A DNA stretch of 64,000 nt from Pleurocapsa sp. MO_226.B13. Lineage in GTDB: Bacteria; Cyanobacteriota; Cyanobacteriia; Cyanobacteriales; Xenococcaceae. Positions 1-8,559 of this stretch are shown one piece after another (within the stretch, counting starts at the first letter, position 1; each line of letters begins with the position of its first letter). A program made the position numbers and the translations under genes. The DNA lies in assembly GCA_030064795.1 (NCBI GenBank), contig JASJEI010000002.1, positions 15,565 to 79,564 of the forward strand. The letters are read 5' to 3'. The notes below the pieces were generated by a model. That model did not search any database. It was not told the DNA's origin and saw only the letters and a list, made by a program, of their open reading frames with translations.

Positions 1-2
1 TA

Positions 3-92
3 TTGGGTCATAAAGATGTTTGTACTACAATGGTCTATACCCATGTCTTGAATCGTGGTGGTAGAGGCGTGAGAAGTCCTCTCGATTCATGA
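3..92 (+). CDS. Integron-type tyrosine recombinase, C-terminal end (partial)
   Basis: The window opens inside a gene. The frame from base 3 to the TGA at 90-92 reads LGHKDVCTTMVYTHVLNRG and ends GVRSPLDS. LGHKD..TT..YTHV is the box around the second active-site histidine and catalytic tyrosine (YTHV) of tyrosine recombinases, and a GVxSPLD tail is typical of integron integrases (IntI) and close relatives. Only about 29 residues are visible, so IntI versus another recombinase cannot be decided. The gene converges on the carbamate kinase gene. In integrons attI lies upstream of intI, so any cassette array would be outside the window to the left. Confidence 0.75.
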   Translation: MGHKDVCTTMVYTHVLNRGGRGVRSPLDS

Positions 93-138
93 AGATCGGG
101 CGTTAACTCTGACATAAAGTTAAAAACAAAAGCGATCG

Positions 139-1044
139 CTATTTTACTCTTATAATTGTCCCAAGATCGCCCGATAAAATCTCTGCTGCATCTTTTAACT
201 TGCCAATTCCCGCCATACCGCCAGTAGTCTCAACAAAACGACAAGCTGCTTCTACCTTTGGTTGCATTGAACCAGGAGCAAAGCTATAGTTGCGTAACTG
301 CTGAGGAGTAGTCCCGTATATTGGTTGTGCTTCTGGAGTATCCCAGTTAGTGTAAACCGCATCTACATCAGTCAATAAAAGTAAAGCATCAGCTTGTAAC
401 TCTGTTGCCAGTAATGCTGTGGCTAAATCTTTATCGATAACTGCTTCAATCCCACGAATACTGCCTGCGGGGGTAACTACAACGGGTATGCCACCACCGC
501 CAGCACAGACGACTAAGGCTCCCACTTTTACCAGTAACCGAATTGTGGTCAATTCTAAGATTCTCTTAGGTTCGGGAGAGGGAACGACGCGACGATAGAC
601 ATTGCCATCGGCAGCAATTGCCCAACCTCTTGCTTGGGCTAGCTGTTTAGCTTCTATTTCTGAATAAACCGCACCGATAGGTTTAGTAGGACGAGCAAAA
701 GCAGGATCGTGGGGGTCTACTTCGATCTGGGTGAGGAGAGTAACTATTTGCTGTTCTGGTAGTTGATTGCAGAGTTCTTGTTCGATTAGATAACCGATCG
801 CTCCTTCTGTCTCTGCGTCTAAAATATCTAGGGGATAGGGTTTAACTCCTTTGTAAGCTTCGGCTTGCATAGCCAGCAGTCCTACCTGGGGTCCATTACC
901 GTGGGTGACTACCACCTGATGTTCTCTAGCAACAAGGGCGATCGCTTTGGCTGCCAAGCGAATATTTTGTCGCTGGATTTCTACTTCTGGAGGTTGACCG
1001 CGCCTAACTAGGGCATTACCGCCCAAGGCAATAACTACGAGCAT
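139..1044 (-). CDS. arcC: Carbamate kinase
   Basis: Carbamate kinase interconverts carbamoyl phosphate + ADP and carbamate + ATP in the cytosol. The 301 residues are close to the family's usual length of about 310. Visible family motifs are the N-terminal ALGGNAL (about 6-12), HGNGPQVGLL (about 48-57), the EGAIGY segment near 80, the glycine-rich CAGGGGIPV (about 179-187) and DKDLATALLA near 204. It is the second gene of a minus-strand pair: the GTPase-like gene upstream ends 6 bp before this start, so the two are almost certainly co-transcribed. No arginine deiminase or ornithine carbamoyltransferase gene lies nearby, so the direction of the reaction (ATP from carbamoyl phosphate, or recycling of carbamate) is open. 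Identification is firm; the pathway is inferred. Confidence 0.93.
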   Translation of the reverse strand: MLVVIALGGNALVRRGQPPEVEIQRQNIRLAAKAIALVAREHQVVVTHGNGPQVGLLAMQAEAYKGVKPYPLDILDAETEGAIGYLIEQELCNQLPEQQIVTLLTQIEVDPHDPAFARPTKPIGAVYSEIEAKQLAQARGWAIAADGNVYRRVVPSPEPKRILELTTIRLLVKVGALVVCAGGGGIPVVVTPAGSIRGIEAVIDKDLATALLATELQADALLLLTDVDAVYTNWDTPEAQPIYGTTPQQLRNYSFAPGSMQPKVEAACRFVETTGGMAGIGKLKDAAEILSGDLGTIIRVK

Positions 1045-1050
1045 AATTAT

Positions 1051-2400
1051 CTATCCTCCCAAATTTTTACGGACAAGAAACTGCTCTATTTGAGCCGATA
1101 AACTCGGTTTACCCACCTCAGCAAATTCATAGCGGGCGCGTACTACTGGCTTGTTAAGTTGCATCAGAGAACTCAGATCGCTAGGAGTAGCTGCCACAAC
1201 TACGTCGGCTTCGGCGTTGTTAATTGTTGTTTCTAGTGCTTTGAGTTGAGCGGGGAAATACCCCATAGCTGGTAATATTGAGCCAATGTGGGGATAGCGG
1301 ACATAAACTTCGGCAATTTCAGGAACAGCATAAGCCCTGGGATCGACGATCGCTGCTGCCTGGGCGCGGGTAGTAGCTACATAGCCGGCACCATAAGGCA
1401 TTCCTCCATGAGTGGTAGTAGGACCATCCTCTACTACTAATATATGGCGATCGCGTATTGCTTCGGGATTGTCTAATTTGATGGGTGAAGCACCACGAAC
1501 AATAACTGCTGTCGGATTAACCCTCTTGACTGTCTCGCTAACTCTTTGTACATCAGCATCAGCAGCCGAATCGACTTTGGCAATAATTACAATGTCTGCC
1601 ATCCGCAATACTACTTCTCCTGGGTGGTGAGTAGTTTCATCTCCAGGACGCAAGGGATCGACTAAGACCAGATGTAAATCGGGTTTAATGAAGGGAAAGT
1701 CATTGTTACCGCCGTCCCAGAGGATAATATCTGCTTCTTGTTCGGCTTTCTGGACAATTAATCCATAATCGACTCCAGCATAGACTATGTTGCCCACCTC
1801 TAAATGGGGTTCGTATTCTTCCCTTTCCTCAATTGTGCATTCAGCTATATCTAAATCGGCTTTGGTGGCAAACCTTTGCACAGCTTGCTTTTCTAAATCT
1901 CCGTAAGGCATGGGATGACGGATAACAGCTACCTGCAAACCTTTTTGTCGCAGTAGTTTAGAAAGCCAACGGGTAGTTTGAGACTTACCACAACCAGTCC
2001 GTACCGCAGAAACAGCGATTACGGGGACTTTTGCTGACAGCATGGTTCGTTCGGGACCCAAAAATAAGAAATCTGCACCCGCTACCATTGCCCGCGATGC
2101 TAAATGCATCACTTCAGCATGAGTCAAATCGCTATAAGCAAATACAACACAATCTATTTGCTCTCGACGACAAAGAGATTCCAATTCTGTTTCGTCAACG
2201 ACAGGAATACCTTCAGGATAAAGAGAACCTGCAAGACTGGGTGGATAGCGACGATTAGCAATACCAGAAATTTGTGCTGCGGTAAATGCCACTACTTCCG
2301 CTTCTGGATTATGGCGGTATACTCGATTAAAATTATGAAAATCGCGACCTGCTGCCCCCATAATGACAATTCTCGTAGGAGATCGCTTTTGACCGTCCAT
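1051..2400 (-). CDS. Predicted GTPase related to cyclic 2,3-diphosphoglycerate synthetase
   Basis: The 449-residue cytosolic protein has an N-terminal Rossmann-like segment (VIMGAAGRDFHNFN, about 13-26) and a P-loop variant AVRTGCGKSQTT near residue 132, followed by a region rich in the DGGNNDFPF type of motif. This is the layout of the COG2403 family, which is named after archaeal cyclic 2,3-diphosphoglycerate synthetase. Bacterial members have no proven reaction and often sit next to carbamate kinase or carbamoyltransferase genes. It is the first gene of the operon with arcC (6-bp gap), so a role in carbamoyl phosphate metabolism is likely but inferred. The start is an ATG with a reasonable upstream AGGAG-like stretch. 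I would not assign cyclic diphosphoglycerate synthesis in a cyanobacterium. Confidence 0.8.
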   Translation of the reverse strand: MDGQKRSPTRIVIMGAAGRDFHNFNRVYRHNPEAEVVAFTAAQISGIANRRYPPSLAGSLYPEGIPVVDETELESLCRREQIDCVVFAYSDLTHAEVMHLASRAMVAGADFLFLGPERTMLSAKVPVIAVSAVRTGCGKSQTTRWLSKLLRQKGLQVAVIRHPMPYGDLEKQAVQRFATKADLDIAECTIEEREEYEPHLEVGNIVYAGVDYGLIVQKAEQEADIILWDGGNNDFPFIKPDLHLVLVDPLRPGDETTHHPGEVVLRMADIVIIAKVDSAADADVQRVSETVKRVNPTAVIVRGASPIKLDNPEAIRDRHILVVEDGPTTTHGGMPYGAGYVATTRAQAAAIVDPRAYAVPEIAEVYVRYPHIGSILPAMGYFPAQLKALETTINNAEADVVVAATPSDLSSLMQLNKPVVRARYEFAEVGKPSLSAQIEQFLVRKNLGG

Positions 2401-3160
2401 TAAAATACTCCTTTATTCGATAATTAGATTGAGAAAGGATCGAGAAAAATGAGCCTATCTAACCGCCTTATTTATAAAAAAGTATCTTGAAGAACTTGTG
2501 AGGAAAGTAGTAAATTGAAGCTTTTATCGCTCAAAATATTCTTTTTTGAAGATTAAATTCTACTATCTTATCGAAAGACGTAAGAGAATCTTCTTTATTT
2601 TCTTTTGGTAATCCTGTAGAAGTAATGATATAAAAAAGATTCAACAACACCCTGAGACAAAGAGGATCGCGTTTAGTTAGAAAAACTTTGTCTTTTTCTA
2701 AATCTTTAGAAAACCACATAGGTGCTATTTGGTATTTCATACACCATTACAATGAATCATTACTTGTTTAGCACTACCCCCATCTTTTATTAAATTCATC
2801 ATCAAAGTAGGTTAACATTGTAGTCTATTGGAATTTGTTAGCATTATGACTACACAATAATCTTTGTGTCTTTGTTTTGAAACTCATGTACGGACGGGAT
2901 CTGGTGCGTCTTCTACAAATTCCGAATTCCGAACTCACACATTTACGCAGAAGATCTGGGTTTTGTAATTAGGCTATTAGCGATCGCTGAAGCCAATCAA
3001 AATTATAATTTCCTTCAGGTAAAAGTCGCGACTATTTATTCTCAGATTTAATTGAACTTAGCCTGGATATTAAACTCACCTTAATCAGATTCTCACAGTA
3101 ATCATTCACAATAGTGGATGACATCATCATTAATGACTAGCCTCACACCTGCTAGTTTTC
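2401..3160. other. Gene-poor AT-rich spacer
   Basis: About 760 bp with no convincing gene. A 69-codon minus-strand frame at 2531-2740 has no clear ribosome binding site and no recognised motif, so it is not called. Around 2887-2940 there is sequence resembling other short dispersed pieces in the window (TGTACGG...GGTGCG and TTCCGAATTCCGAACTC). The promoter of the arcC operon must lie near the left edge (2401-2470). Confidence 0.5.
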
Positions 3161-3195
3161 AAAGAAAAAGCCGAGGACATCCTCGGCTTTTTTTT
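3161..3195 (-). terminator. Rho-independent terminator of the ndhAIGE operon
   Basis: A perfect GCCGAGG / CCTCGGC hairpin (3170-3187) with a 4-base loop sits 24 bp past the ndhE stop. On the minus strand the stem is followed by TTTTTCTTT. On the plus strand it is followed by eight T, so it can work in both directions. Nothing on the plus strand immediately upstream needs it, so the ndh operon is the natural user. Confidence 0.9.
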
Positions 3196-3218
3196 AAATG
3201 CTCTTATGGAAAATAAAA

Positions 3219-3524
3219 CTACCACTTGAGTAAATTAAACTGTTCCATATCGATGGTGTTGCGGTTGCGATAAATAGCTAAGACAATTGCCAAACCTACT
3301 GCTGCTTCCGCTGCTGCTACTGTAATCACAAAAACGGTAAAAACCTGACCTCTGATATTACCAGGGTCTAAATAGTTAGAAAATCCGACCAAATTTAAGT
3401 TCACTGCATTGAGCATTAATTCAATCGACATCAAAACCCTAACTGCATTACGGCTGGTTATCAGTCCATAAATACCGATACAAAACAAGGCTGCTGCCAA
3501 TAACAAAAAATATTCTAATTGCAC
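3219..3524 (-). CDS. ndhE: NAD(P)H-quinone oxidoreductase subunit 4L (NdhE, NuoK family)
   Basis: Small membrane subunit of the thylakoid NDH-1 complex, which passes electrons from ferredoxin to plastoquinone and drives cyclic electron flow and respiration. Its 101 residues are the standard length for NdhE. Three hydrophobic segments are visible. The conserved glutamate in the [13 protein letters not shown] stretch of the second helix (about residue 36) marks the proton channel. It is the last gene of ndhA-ndhI-ndhG-ndhE, the standard cyanobacterial and chloroplast order, lying 29 bp after ndhG and just before a strong terminator. Confidence 0.97.
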   Translation of the reverse strand: MQLEYFLLLAAALFCIGIYGLITSRNAVRVLMSIELMLNAVNLNLVGFSNYLDPGNIRGQVFTVFVITVAAAEAAVGLAIVLAIYRNRNTIDMEQFNLLKW

Positions 3525-3553
3525 TTTTGTGGTTACTCCTGTGTGATTATTGA

Positions 3554-4171
3554 TTATTGATTTTGTTCTTCGCTGTTTAAGGTAGCCAATTCGCGGGGAC
3601 GCTCTGGTAAAGTCAAGCTAGTAGTTACAGTATCTTGAGTCGCCATAGACTCAGGAATAAGATCGCGACGAGCCAAAATTATCGCCCCTACCATTGCCAT
3701 CAAAAGCAATACAGAAGCTAATTCAAATGGTAGTAAATAATCACTAAAGAAATGCTCCCCTAAAGTTACAATCGTATTTTCGATTACCGCAGGAGAAGTA
3801 CTATCCAAAGACCAAGGAGTAGCCAAAACCATGGTTCCTAAGAGCGCGAACAAACCGAGACAAACCACGCCAGTTGCTACTTTCCGTATTGCACGCCCAG
3901 ACTGATTGACAAAATTTTCTTGTTTGTTTACCAGCATAATGGCAAACAAAATCAGTACGTTAACCGCACCGACATAAACCAAAATCTGAGCAGCAGCTAC
4001 AAAATCGGCATTGAGCAAAATATATAAACCAGAGATACTGACAAATACCCCTGCTAACAAAAAAGCGGAGTGGACAATTTTGGGTAACAAAACTACTCCC
4101 AAAGCCGTACCAATCATCATCACCGCCAAGATGCCAAAAGAAACTACTTGGACTCCTTCAGCTAAATTCAC
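3554..4171 (-). CDS. ndhG: NAD(P)H-quinone oxidoreductase subunit 6 (NdhG, NuoJ family)
   Basis: Membrane subunit of NDH-1 lying beside NdhE in the complex. The 205 residues match the cyanobacterial family length. About five transmembrane segments can be read. The third, around 55-80 ([19 protein letters not shown]), carries the conserved tyrosine-valine-glycine region typical of NuoJ. The soluble C-terminal tail after the last helix (ARRDLIPE onwards) is characteristic of cyanobacterial NdhG. It lies between ndhI (88-bp gap) and ndhE (29-bp gap), with nothing unusual. Confidence 0.96.
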   Translation of the reverse strand: MNLAEGVQVVSFGILAVMMIGTALGVVLLPKIVHSAFLLAGVFVSISGLYILLNADFVAAAQILVYVGAVNVLILFAIMLVNKQENFVNQSGRAIRKVATGVVCLGLFALLGTMVLATPWSLDSTSPAVIENTIVTLGEHFFSDYLLPFELASVLLLMAMVGAIILARRDLIPESMATQDTVTTSLTLPERPRELATLNSEEQNQ

Positions 4172-4259
4172 TTTTTTCTCCTCTGTTTAAATTGTCTAAT
4201 TTTTGTATTTGTTTAAGGAGCAAAAATCGCTAGTTTTTCGCTCCTTTATCCTCGCTGCT

Positions 4260-4877
4260 TCATCCTTCAGCTTTAGCTTCTTCTTTTGGTTTAGCTGCTT
4301 CAATTTCCTCTAAAATTTCTTCGGGACGTTTACCAGCGCGTTGCGATCCAGTGGGCAAACCATGGGGTTCTACTTCATCTTTGGGTAGATAAGCAAACTC
4401 TTTGAGAGGAGTCACCATTGGATCTTGAGTTACTTTGTAGGGTAAGCGTCCTAAAGCTACGCTGTCATAATTAAGCTCATGGCGATCGTAAGAAGCCAAT
4501 TCATACTCTTCTGTCATCGAAAGGCAGTTGGTAGGACAATATTCGACGCAGTTACCGCAGAAAATACAGACCCCAAAGTCGATACTGTAGTGATTGAGTT
4601 TTTTCTTTTTGGCTTTCTTATCAAATTCCCAATCAACTACGGGTAGATTAATCGGACAAACGCGAACACAAACTTCGCAGGCAATACACTTATCAAATTC
4701 GTAATGAATTCTGCCGCGATAGCGTTCGGAGGGAACTAATTTTTCGTAAGGATACTGGACGGTAACAGGACGACGTGACATATGATCGAAAGTCACGGAA
4801 AGACCCTGACCGATATATTTTGCAGCTTGCAAACTTTCCTTTGCATAGTCTTGTACTTGTTTGAGAATTTTAAACAT
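4260..4877 (-). CDS. ndhI: NAD(P)H-quinone oxidoreductase subunit I (NdhI), 2x[4Fe-4S] ferredoxin-type
   Basis: Peripheral-arm subunit of NDH-1 that carries two [4Fe-4S] clusters to the quinone site. The sequence shows two complete CxxCxxCxxxCP motifs: Cys 64, 67, 70, 74 and Cys 104, 107, 110, 114. The amphipathic N-terminus (about 1-40) precedes the membrane-contact segment seen in this family. The C-terminal extension rich in Glu, Lys and Ala (about 175-205) is variable among cyanobacteria. All eight ligands are intact and length is normal. It lies 109 bp downstream of ndhA in the ndhAIGE operon. Confidence 0.97.
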   Translation of the reverse strand: MFKILKQVQDYAKESLQAAKYIGQGLSVTFDHMSRRPVTVQYPYEKLVPSERYRGRIHYEFDKCIACEVCVRVCPINLPVVDWEFDKKAKKKKLNHYSIDFGVCIFCGNCVEYCPTNCLSMTEEYELASYDRHELNYDSVALGRLPYKVTQDPMVTPLKEFAYLPKDEVEPHGLPTGSQRAGKRPEEILEEIEAAKPKEEAKAEG

Positions 4878-4986
4878 GGTGTTTACTTTTACTTTACTTT
4901 ATAGGAACAGATCGATCGGGGTTGGGACGAGATCGACAGACTTATCTCTTTAGCAAATAAATACTTACTGCTTCCGCCAAGGTATA

Positions 4987-6105
4987 TTAGCCACCAAAAG
5001 CGATGGGAAAAGCCAGCTTCAAGGCAGCAGTAATTAAAAGATTCGCCAAAGAAACGGGTAATAAGAATTTCCAGCCGAGGTCTAGTAGTTGGTCAATACG
5101 AACGCGGGGTACAGTCCAGCGTAATAAAACAGCAATAAAGACCAAAAAGTAAGCTTTAATTAGGGTCATGAGAATACCTAAAGAGGCAGTCAATACCTGT
5201 AGCCAGGGAGTCGTTTCGGCAACTCCAATCCAGTCAGCTAGACGATCTAAAGGGATAAAAAATTCCCAACCACCTAAATACAGAACGGCAAAAACCAAAG
5301 CTGATAGTACCAGGTTGACATAAGAACCAAGATAAAAAAGAGCAAATTTCATCCCTGCATATTCTGTCTGATAACCTGCAACTAATTCTTCTTCTGCTTC
5401 GGGTAAGTCAAAGGGTAAACGCTCGCATTCTGCTAAGGCTGCAATCCAAAAAATTAGAAAGCCTACGGGTTGTCGCCAAATATTCCAGCCTAAAATACCA
5501 TAACCAGATTGTTGTTCGACAATATCCACCGTACTGAGACTATTAGACATCATCGCGATCGCCAGTACGGATAATGCCAAGGGAATTTCGTAACTAATTG
5601 ATTGTGCAGCAGCCCTCAAACCTCCCAGCAAGGAATATTTGTTATTAGAAGCATAACCAGCCATCAACAAACCAATTGGGGCGATGCTAGATAAAGAAAT
5701 CCAGATAAAAATACCGACATTCAGGTCTGTTACTACTAAATTTTGTCCAAAAGGAACGATTAGATAGGACAAAAACACGGGGACAACGACCAAGACAGGC
5801 CCCATGGTAAACAGCCAAGGATCGGCTTTGGCTGGGATAACGTCTTCTTTAAAAACTAATTTAATACCGTCGGCAACTGGTTGCAAAACTCCCAAAGGGC
5901 CAGCATATTCAGGGCCAATTCTTTGTTGAGCAGCAGCGGAGACTTTTCGCTCCAGCCAGACAACTACCAAAACTCCTACAGTCGCGCCAATGATCATTAA
6001 CAACATTGGCAACGGCAGCCAAATAGCTTTAGCTAAACCAAAGGGAAGCCCAAAATCTTGTAGAGTTTGGATAAAGCTTCCTTGTAAATCAATTCCTGAG
6101 TTCAT
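4987..6105 (-). CDS. ndhA: NAD(P)H-quinone oxidoreductase subunit 1 (NdhA, NuoH family)
   Basis: Membrane subunit that links the peripheral arm of NDH-1 to the proton-pumping arm and forms much of the plastoquinone cavity. The 372 residues are the normal cyanobacterial length. Eight hydrophobic segments are visible. Family signatures are [20 protein letters not shown] (about 49-68) and the acidic quinone-loop stretch [18 protein letters not shown] (about 230-247). It is the first gene of the operon, so the promoter should lie in 6106-6248, which it shares with the divergent carotenoid oxygenase pseudogene. Confidence 0.97.
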   Translation of the reverse strand: MNSGIDLQGSFIQTLQDFGLPFGLAKAIWLPLPMLLMIIGATVGVLVVVWLERKVSAAAQQRIGPEYAGPLGVLQPVADGIKLVFKEDVIPAKADPWLFTMGPVLVVVPVFLSYLIVPFGQNLVVTDLNVGIFIWISLSSIAPIGLLMAGYASNNKYSLLGGLRAAAQSISYEIPLALSVLAIAMMSNSLSTVDIVEQQSGYGILGWNIWRQPVGFLIFWIAALAECERLPFDLPEAEEELVAGYQTEYAGMKFALFYLGSYVNLVLSALVFAVLYLGGWEFFIPLDRLADWIGVAETTPWLQVLTASLGILMTLIKAYFLVFIAVLLRWTVPRVRIDQLLDLGWKFLLPVSLANLLITAALKLAFPIAFGG

Positions 6106-6248
6106 TTTTTATATACGGTATTAGGTTAGGCTCATCTCAAACGAAATTGAGAAGATCTTACAATTTTTAACACTTACTATTGGTTAGTATATCGTTGTCC
6201 GCTGGTCTATATCTCTTGAATTAGTTATAAAAAAGCAAAAAGAAACTG

Positions 6249-7658
6249 ATGATAACTACATTTAAACAAAAAGCTTGGGCAAAAGCGATCGCCAAACCCG
6301 CTCTAGAATTTGATTCTACTCCTCTGTCGCCGATTGCTGGAGCAATACCCACAAAGCTTCGAGGAAAGCTTTATCGTAATGGCCCTGCTAGATTATCTAG
6401 GGGCGGACAAAGAGTCGGACATTGGTTTGATGGGGACGGGGCGATTTTAGGAGTTGATTTTACCGATACCGGGGCAACAGCAACATATCGCTACGTGAAA
6501 ACTCAAGGTTATTTAGACGAACAAGAACGGGATGCTTTTGTTTATCCTAACTATGGTATGACCGCAGCTGGGTCATTTTGGAATAATTTGTTAAAACCAG
6601 TCAAAAATTCCGCGAACACTTCAGTTTTGGCTCTAGAAGACCGTTTGCTAGCTCTTTGGGAAGGGGGTAAACCTCACGCTTTAGATTTAGAGACTTTGAC
6701 AACTATAGGTGTTGACGATCTCTCTGATTTGACAGATAAACAATCTTTTTCCGCTCATCCCAAAATATGTGGAGTTACGGGAGAAATATTTAACTACGGG
6801 GTCAGTCCTGGTCGAAATGCCACTCTAAATTTATATCGTTGCGATCGCTCTGGTCAACTGACCCACCAGAATTCCCACAACCTATCTGGATTACCGATCG
6901 TTCACGATTTCTGTCTGGCAGGGCAATATTTAGTCTTTTTAGTCTCGCCAGTCAGGGTCGATCTAGCACCTATAGTTCTAGGACAGAAAAGCTATAGCGA
7001 GGCAATGGAATGGCAAAGCGAACTAGGCACAGAAATTTTGATTTTCGATCGCCAAAATTTGTCTTTGGTTAGTCGCGGTCAAAGCGATGCTTGGTTTCAG
7101 TGGCATTTTGCTAATGGCTATGTTGATGGCGAAGGTAATATCGTCACCGAATTTATTCGCTACTCGGACTTTGCCACCAATCAATATCTCCAAGAAGTAG
7201 CATCTGGCTATACCCAAACACCAGCTAAAGGGACTTTGTGGTCGCTCACCATTAATCCCCAAACTGCGCGAGTTATCGATAACCAATAACAATCCGATCT
7301 GGCAGCAGAATTTCCTGTAGTCGCAGCGCGAAATGTAGGACGAGATTGGCGTTATACCTATCTCAACGTCCATCGCCATGAGGCAAAAGTAGGTCAAGAA
7401 TTGTTTAATGCGATCGCCTGTTTAGATCGCGAAACTGGTAAGATGGCGATCGCCGATCTGGGTAAAAATTGCTATCCCTCCGAACCCGTATTAGTTCCCA
7501 GTCAGAAATTACTCTTAACTGTTGTCTACGATGGCAATAGCGATCTAAGCGAAGTCAGAGTTTACCAAAGCGATCGACTATCCGAACCTCCTATCTGTCG
7601 CCTCGCTTTCCCCTCGGTAATTCCTCATAGTTTTCATGGCACTTGGAAACCAGCTTAG
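6249..7658 (+). pseudogene. Carotenoid cleavage oxygenase (RPE65/apocarotenoid oxygenase family) with one in-frame stop
   Basis: The reading frame runs without indel from ATG 6249 to TAG 7656-7658 (469 codons plus stop, the usual family length) but is broken by TAA at 7287-7289, between DNQ and QSDLAAEFP. The intact family are non-haem iron enzymes that cut carotenoids or apocarotenoids. Iron is held by four histidines: H170 (SAHPK), H219 (IVHDF) and H286 (QWHFANG) come before the stop, and H463 (SFHGTW) comes after it. The truncated product would therefore lack one ligand and the last blade of the propeller. The sequence after the stop is still cleanly coding, which implies a recent mutation (CAA to TAA would do it), read-through, or a sequence error. 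Single-base sequence error cannot be excluded here. Confidence 0.88.
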
Positions 7659-7685
7659 TCTCGATCGTATTTTACGATCTTGATT

Positions 7686-7807
7686 TAATACTAAATCCTG
7701 TTTACATAGAATACTATTGGTTAAATCGTTAAACCCTGTAGAGACGCGATATATCGCGTCTCTACGAGCGATTTTTTGGTACTTTTTGGTAATCGGATTT
7801 CGGATAA
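7686..7807 (+). mobile_element. MITE-like element, copy 1 (about 122 bp)
   Basis: This stretch is nearly identical, in inverted orientation, to 17461-17583. Its ends match the 13-bp terminal inverted repeats of the other copy (TAATACTAAATCC on the left, GGATTTCGGATAA on the right, the latter somewhat decayed). In the centre is a perfect 28-bp palindrome, 7738-7765, with arm GTAGAGACGCGATA. It contains no gene. It fills the gap between two convergent genes (carotenoid oxygenase pseudogene and a methyltransferase), 6 bp from the stop of the second. The palindrome could act as an RNA hairpin at both 3' ends, but that is inference. Confidence 0.8.
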
Positions 7808-7812
7808 CTTCT

Positions 7813-8496
7813 TCATCGGTCGGGTTTTTGCCAAACTACCGAATAACGCCACAATAAATGCTTTCTGATTTTAGGTGTGGTTAAAAACTCAGTGTAGATT
7901 TTTTTTACCTCTACTAAGTTTAAATATTTATCAGTACGAATATGCTCTTGCATTGCTGCTTTTGCTTCAGGAGAAACCCGTACATCTCGATTTTTGAGCT
8001 TTAAAAAATACCAGTTTAAAGGAACGGCGATCGCATCGCTCAATAAGCCTCTAAGATGATGATTTTTCAGCAAATCTAAAACTACTAGTACGCCTCCTGG
8101 TTTTAAAGCAGCTTTGAGTTTAGGGAGTAATTCTGTTAGGGACAAGTGATGAAAAGTAGCAATAGATGCGATCGCGTCAAAATGTTCTGGAAGCAATTCC
8201 CACCCTCGAACATCAGCAATTTGATAATCAATATTACTAAACTGCCTTGATTTTTCTCTGGCTATTTTAATGCTGTTGGGAGACAAATCAATGGCAACAA
8301 CTCGCTCTGCACGTTCGGCAAGAAGACGCGAAAATTCCCCTACACCACAACCTAGATCTAAAACTGTTTCACATCGAGGGGGTAGCTGTTTTAATAAAAA
8401 CTGATGATAGTGATTATTATGATTCCACTGTTCTACCTCGTATAAAGCAAGGCGATCGAAGTCATTGCGGATTTTTTCGGTTAGATTTTGGTTCAT
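7813..8496 (-). CDS. Class I SAM-dependent methyltransferase
   Basis: The 227-residue soluble protein has a Methyltransf_11/25-type Rossmann fold. Motif I, VLDLGCGVGEFSRLL, lies near 45-59. The acidic end of strand 2, VVAIDLSPNSI, lies near 67-77, and DAIASIATFHHL (about 107-118) is the post-motif region. The C-terminal part (RGLLSDAIAVPLNWYFLKLKNR onward) is hydrophobic and may sit on the membrane or bind a greasy substrate. The substrate cannot be read from sequence. Similar stand-alone proteins are common in cyanobacteria. The gene is monocistronic and ends against a MITE-like repeat. Confidence 0.85.
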   Translation of the reverse strand: MNQNLTEKIRNDFDRLALYEVEQWNHNNHYHQFLLKQLPPRCETVLDLGCGVGEFSRLLAERAERVVAIDLSPNSIKIAREKSRQFSNIDYQIADVRGWELLPEHFDAIASIATFHHLSLTELLPKLKAALKPGGVLVVLDLLKNHHLRGLLSDAIAVPLNWYFLKLKNRDVRVSPEAKAAMQEHIRTDKYLNLVEVKKIYTEFLTTPKIRKHLLWRYSVVWQKPDR

Positions 8497-8559
8497 TTTG
8501 CTCGATTGTCCCGCCTTGCTATAACGAACGGAATTGACATTGCCTTTATTTCCAGCAAA

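Noticed and set aside
1051..2400. True cyclic 2,3-diphosphoglycerate synthetase
   Set aside because: That metabolite is archaeal; bacterial members of the family are unproven, and context points to carbamoyl phosphate instead.
2531..2740. 69-codon open frame on the minus strand as a gene
   Set aside because: No ribosome binding site, no recognised motif, and located in AT-rich spacer with repeat-like pieces.
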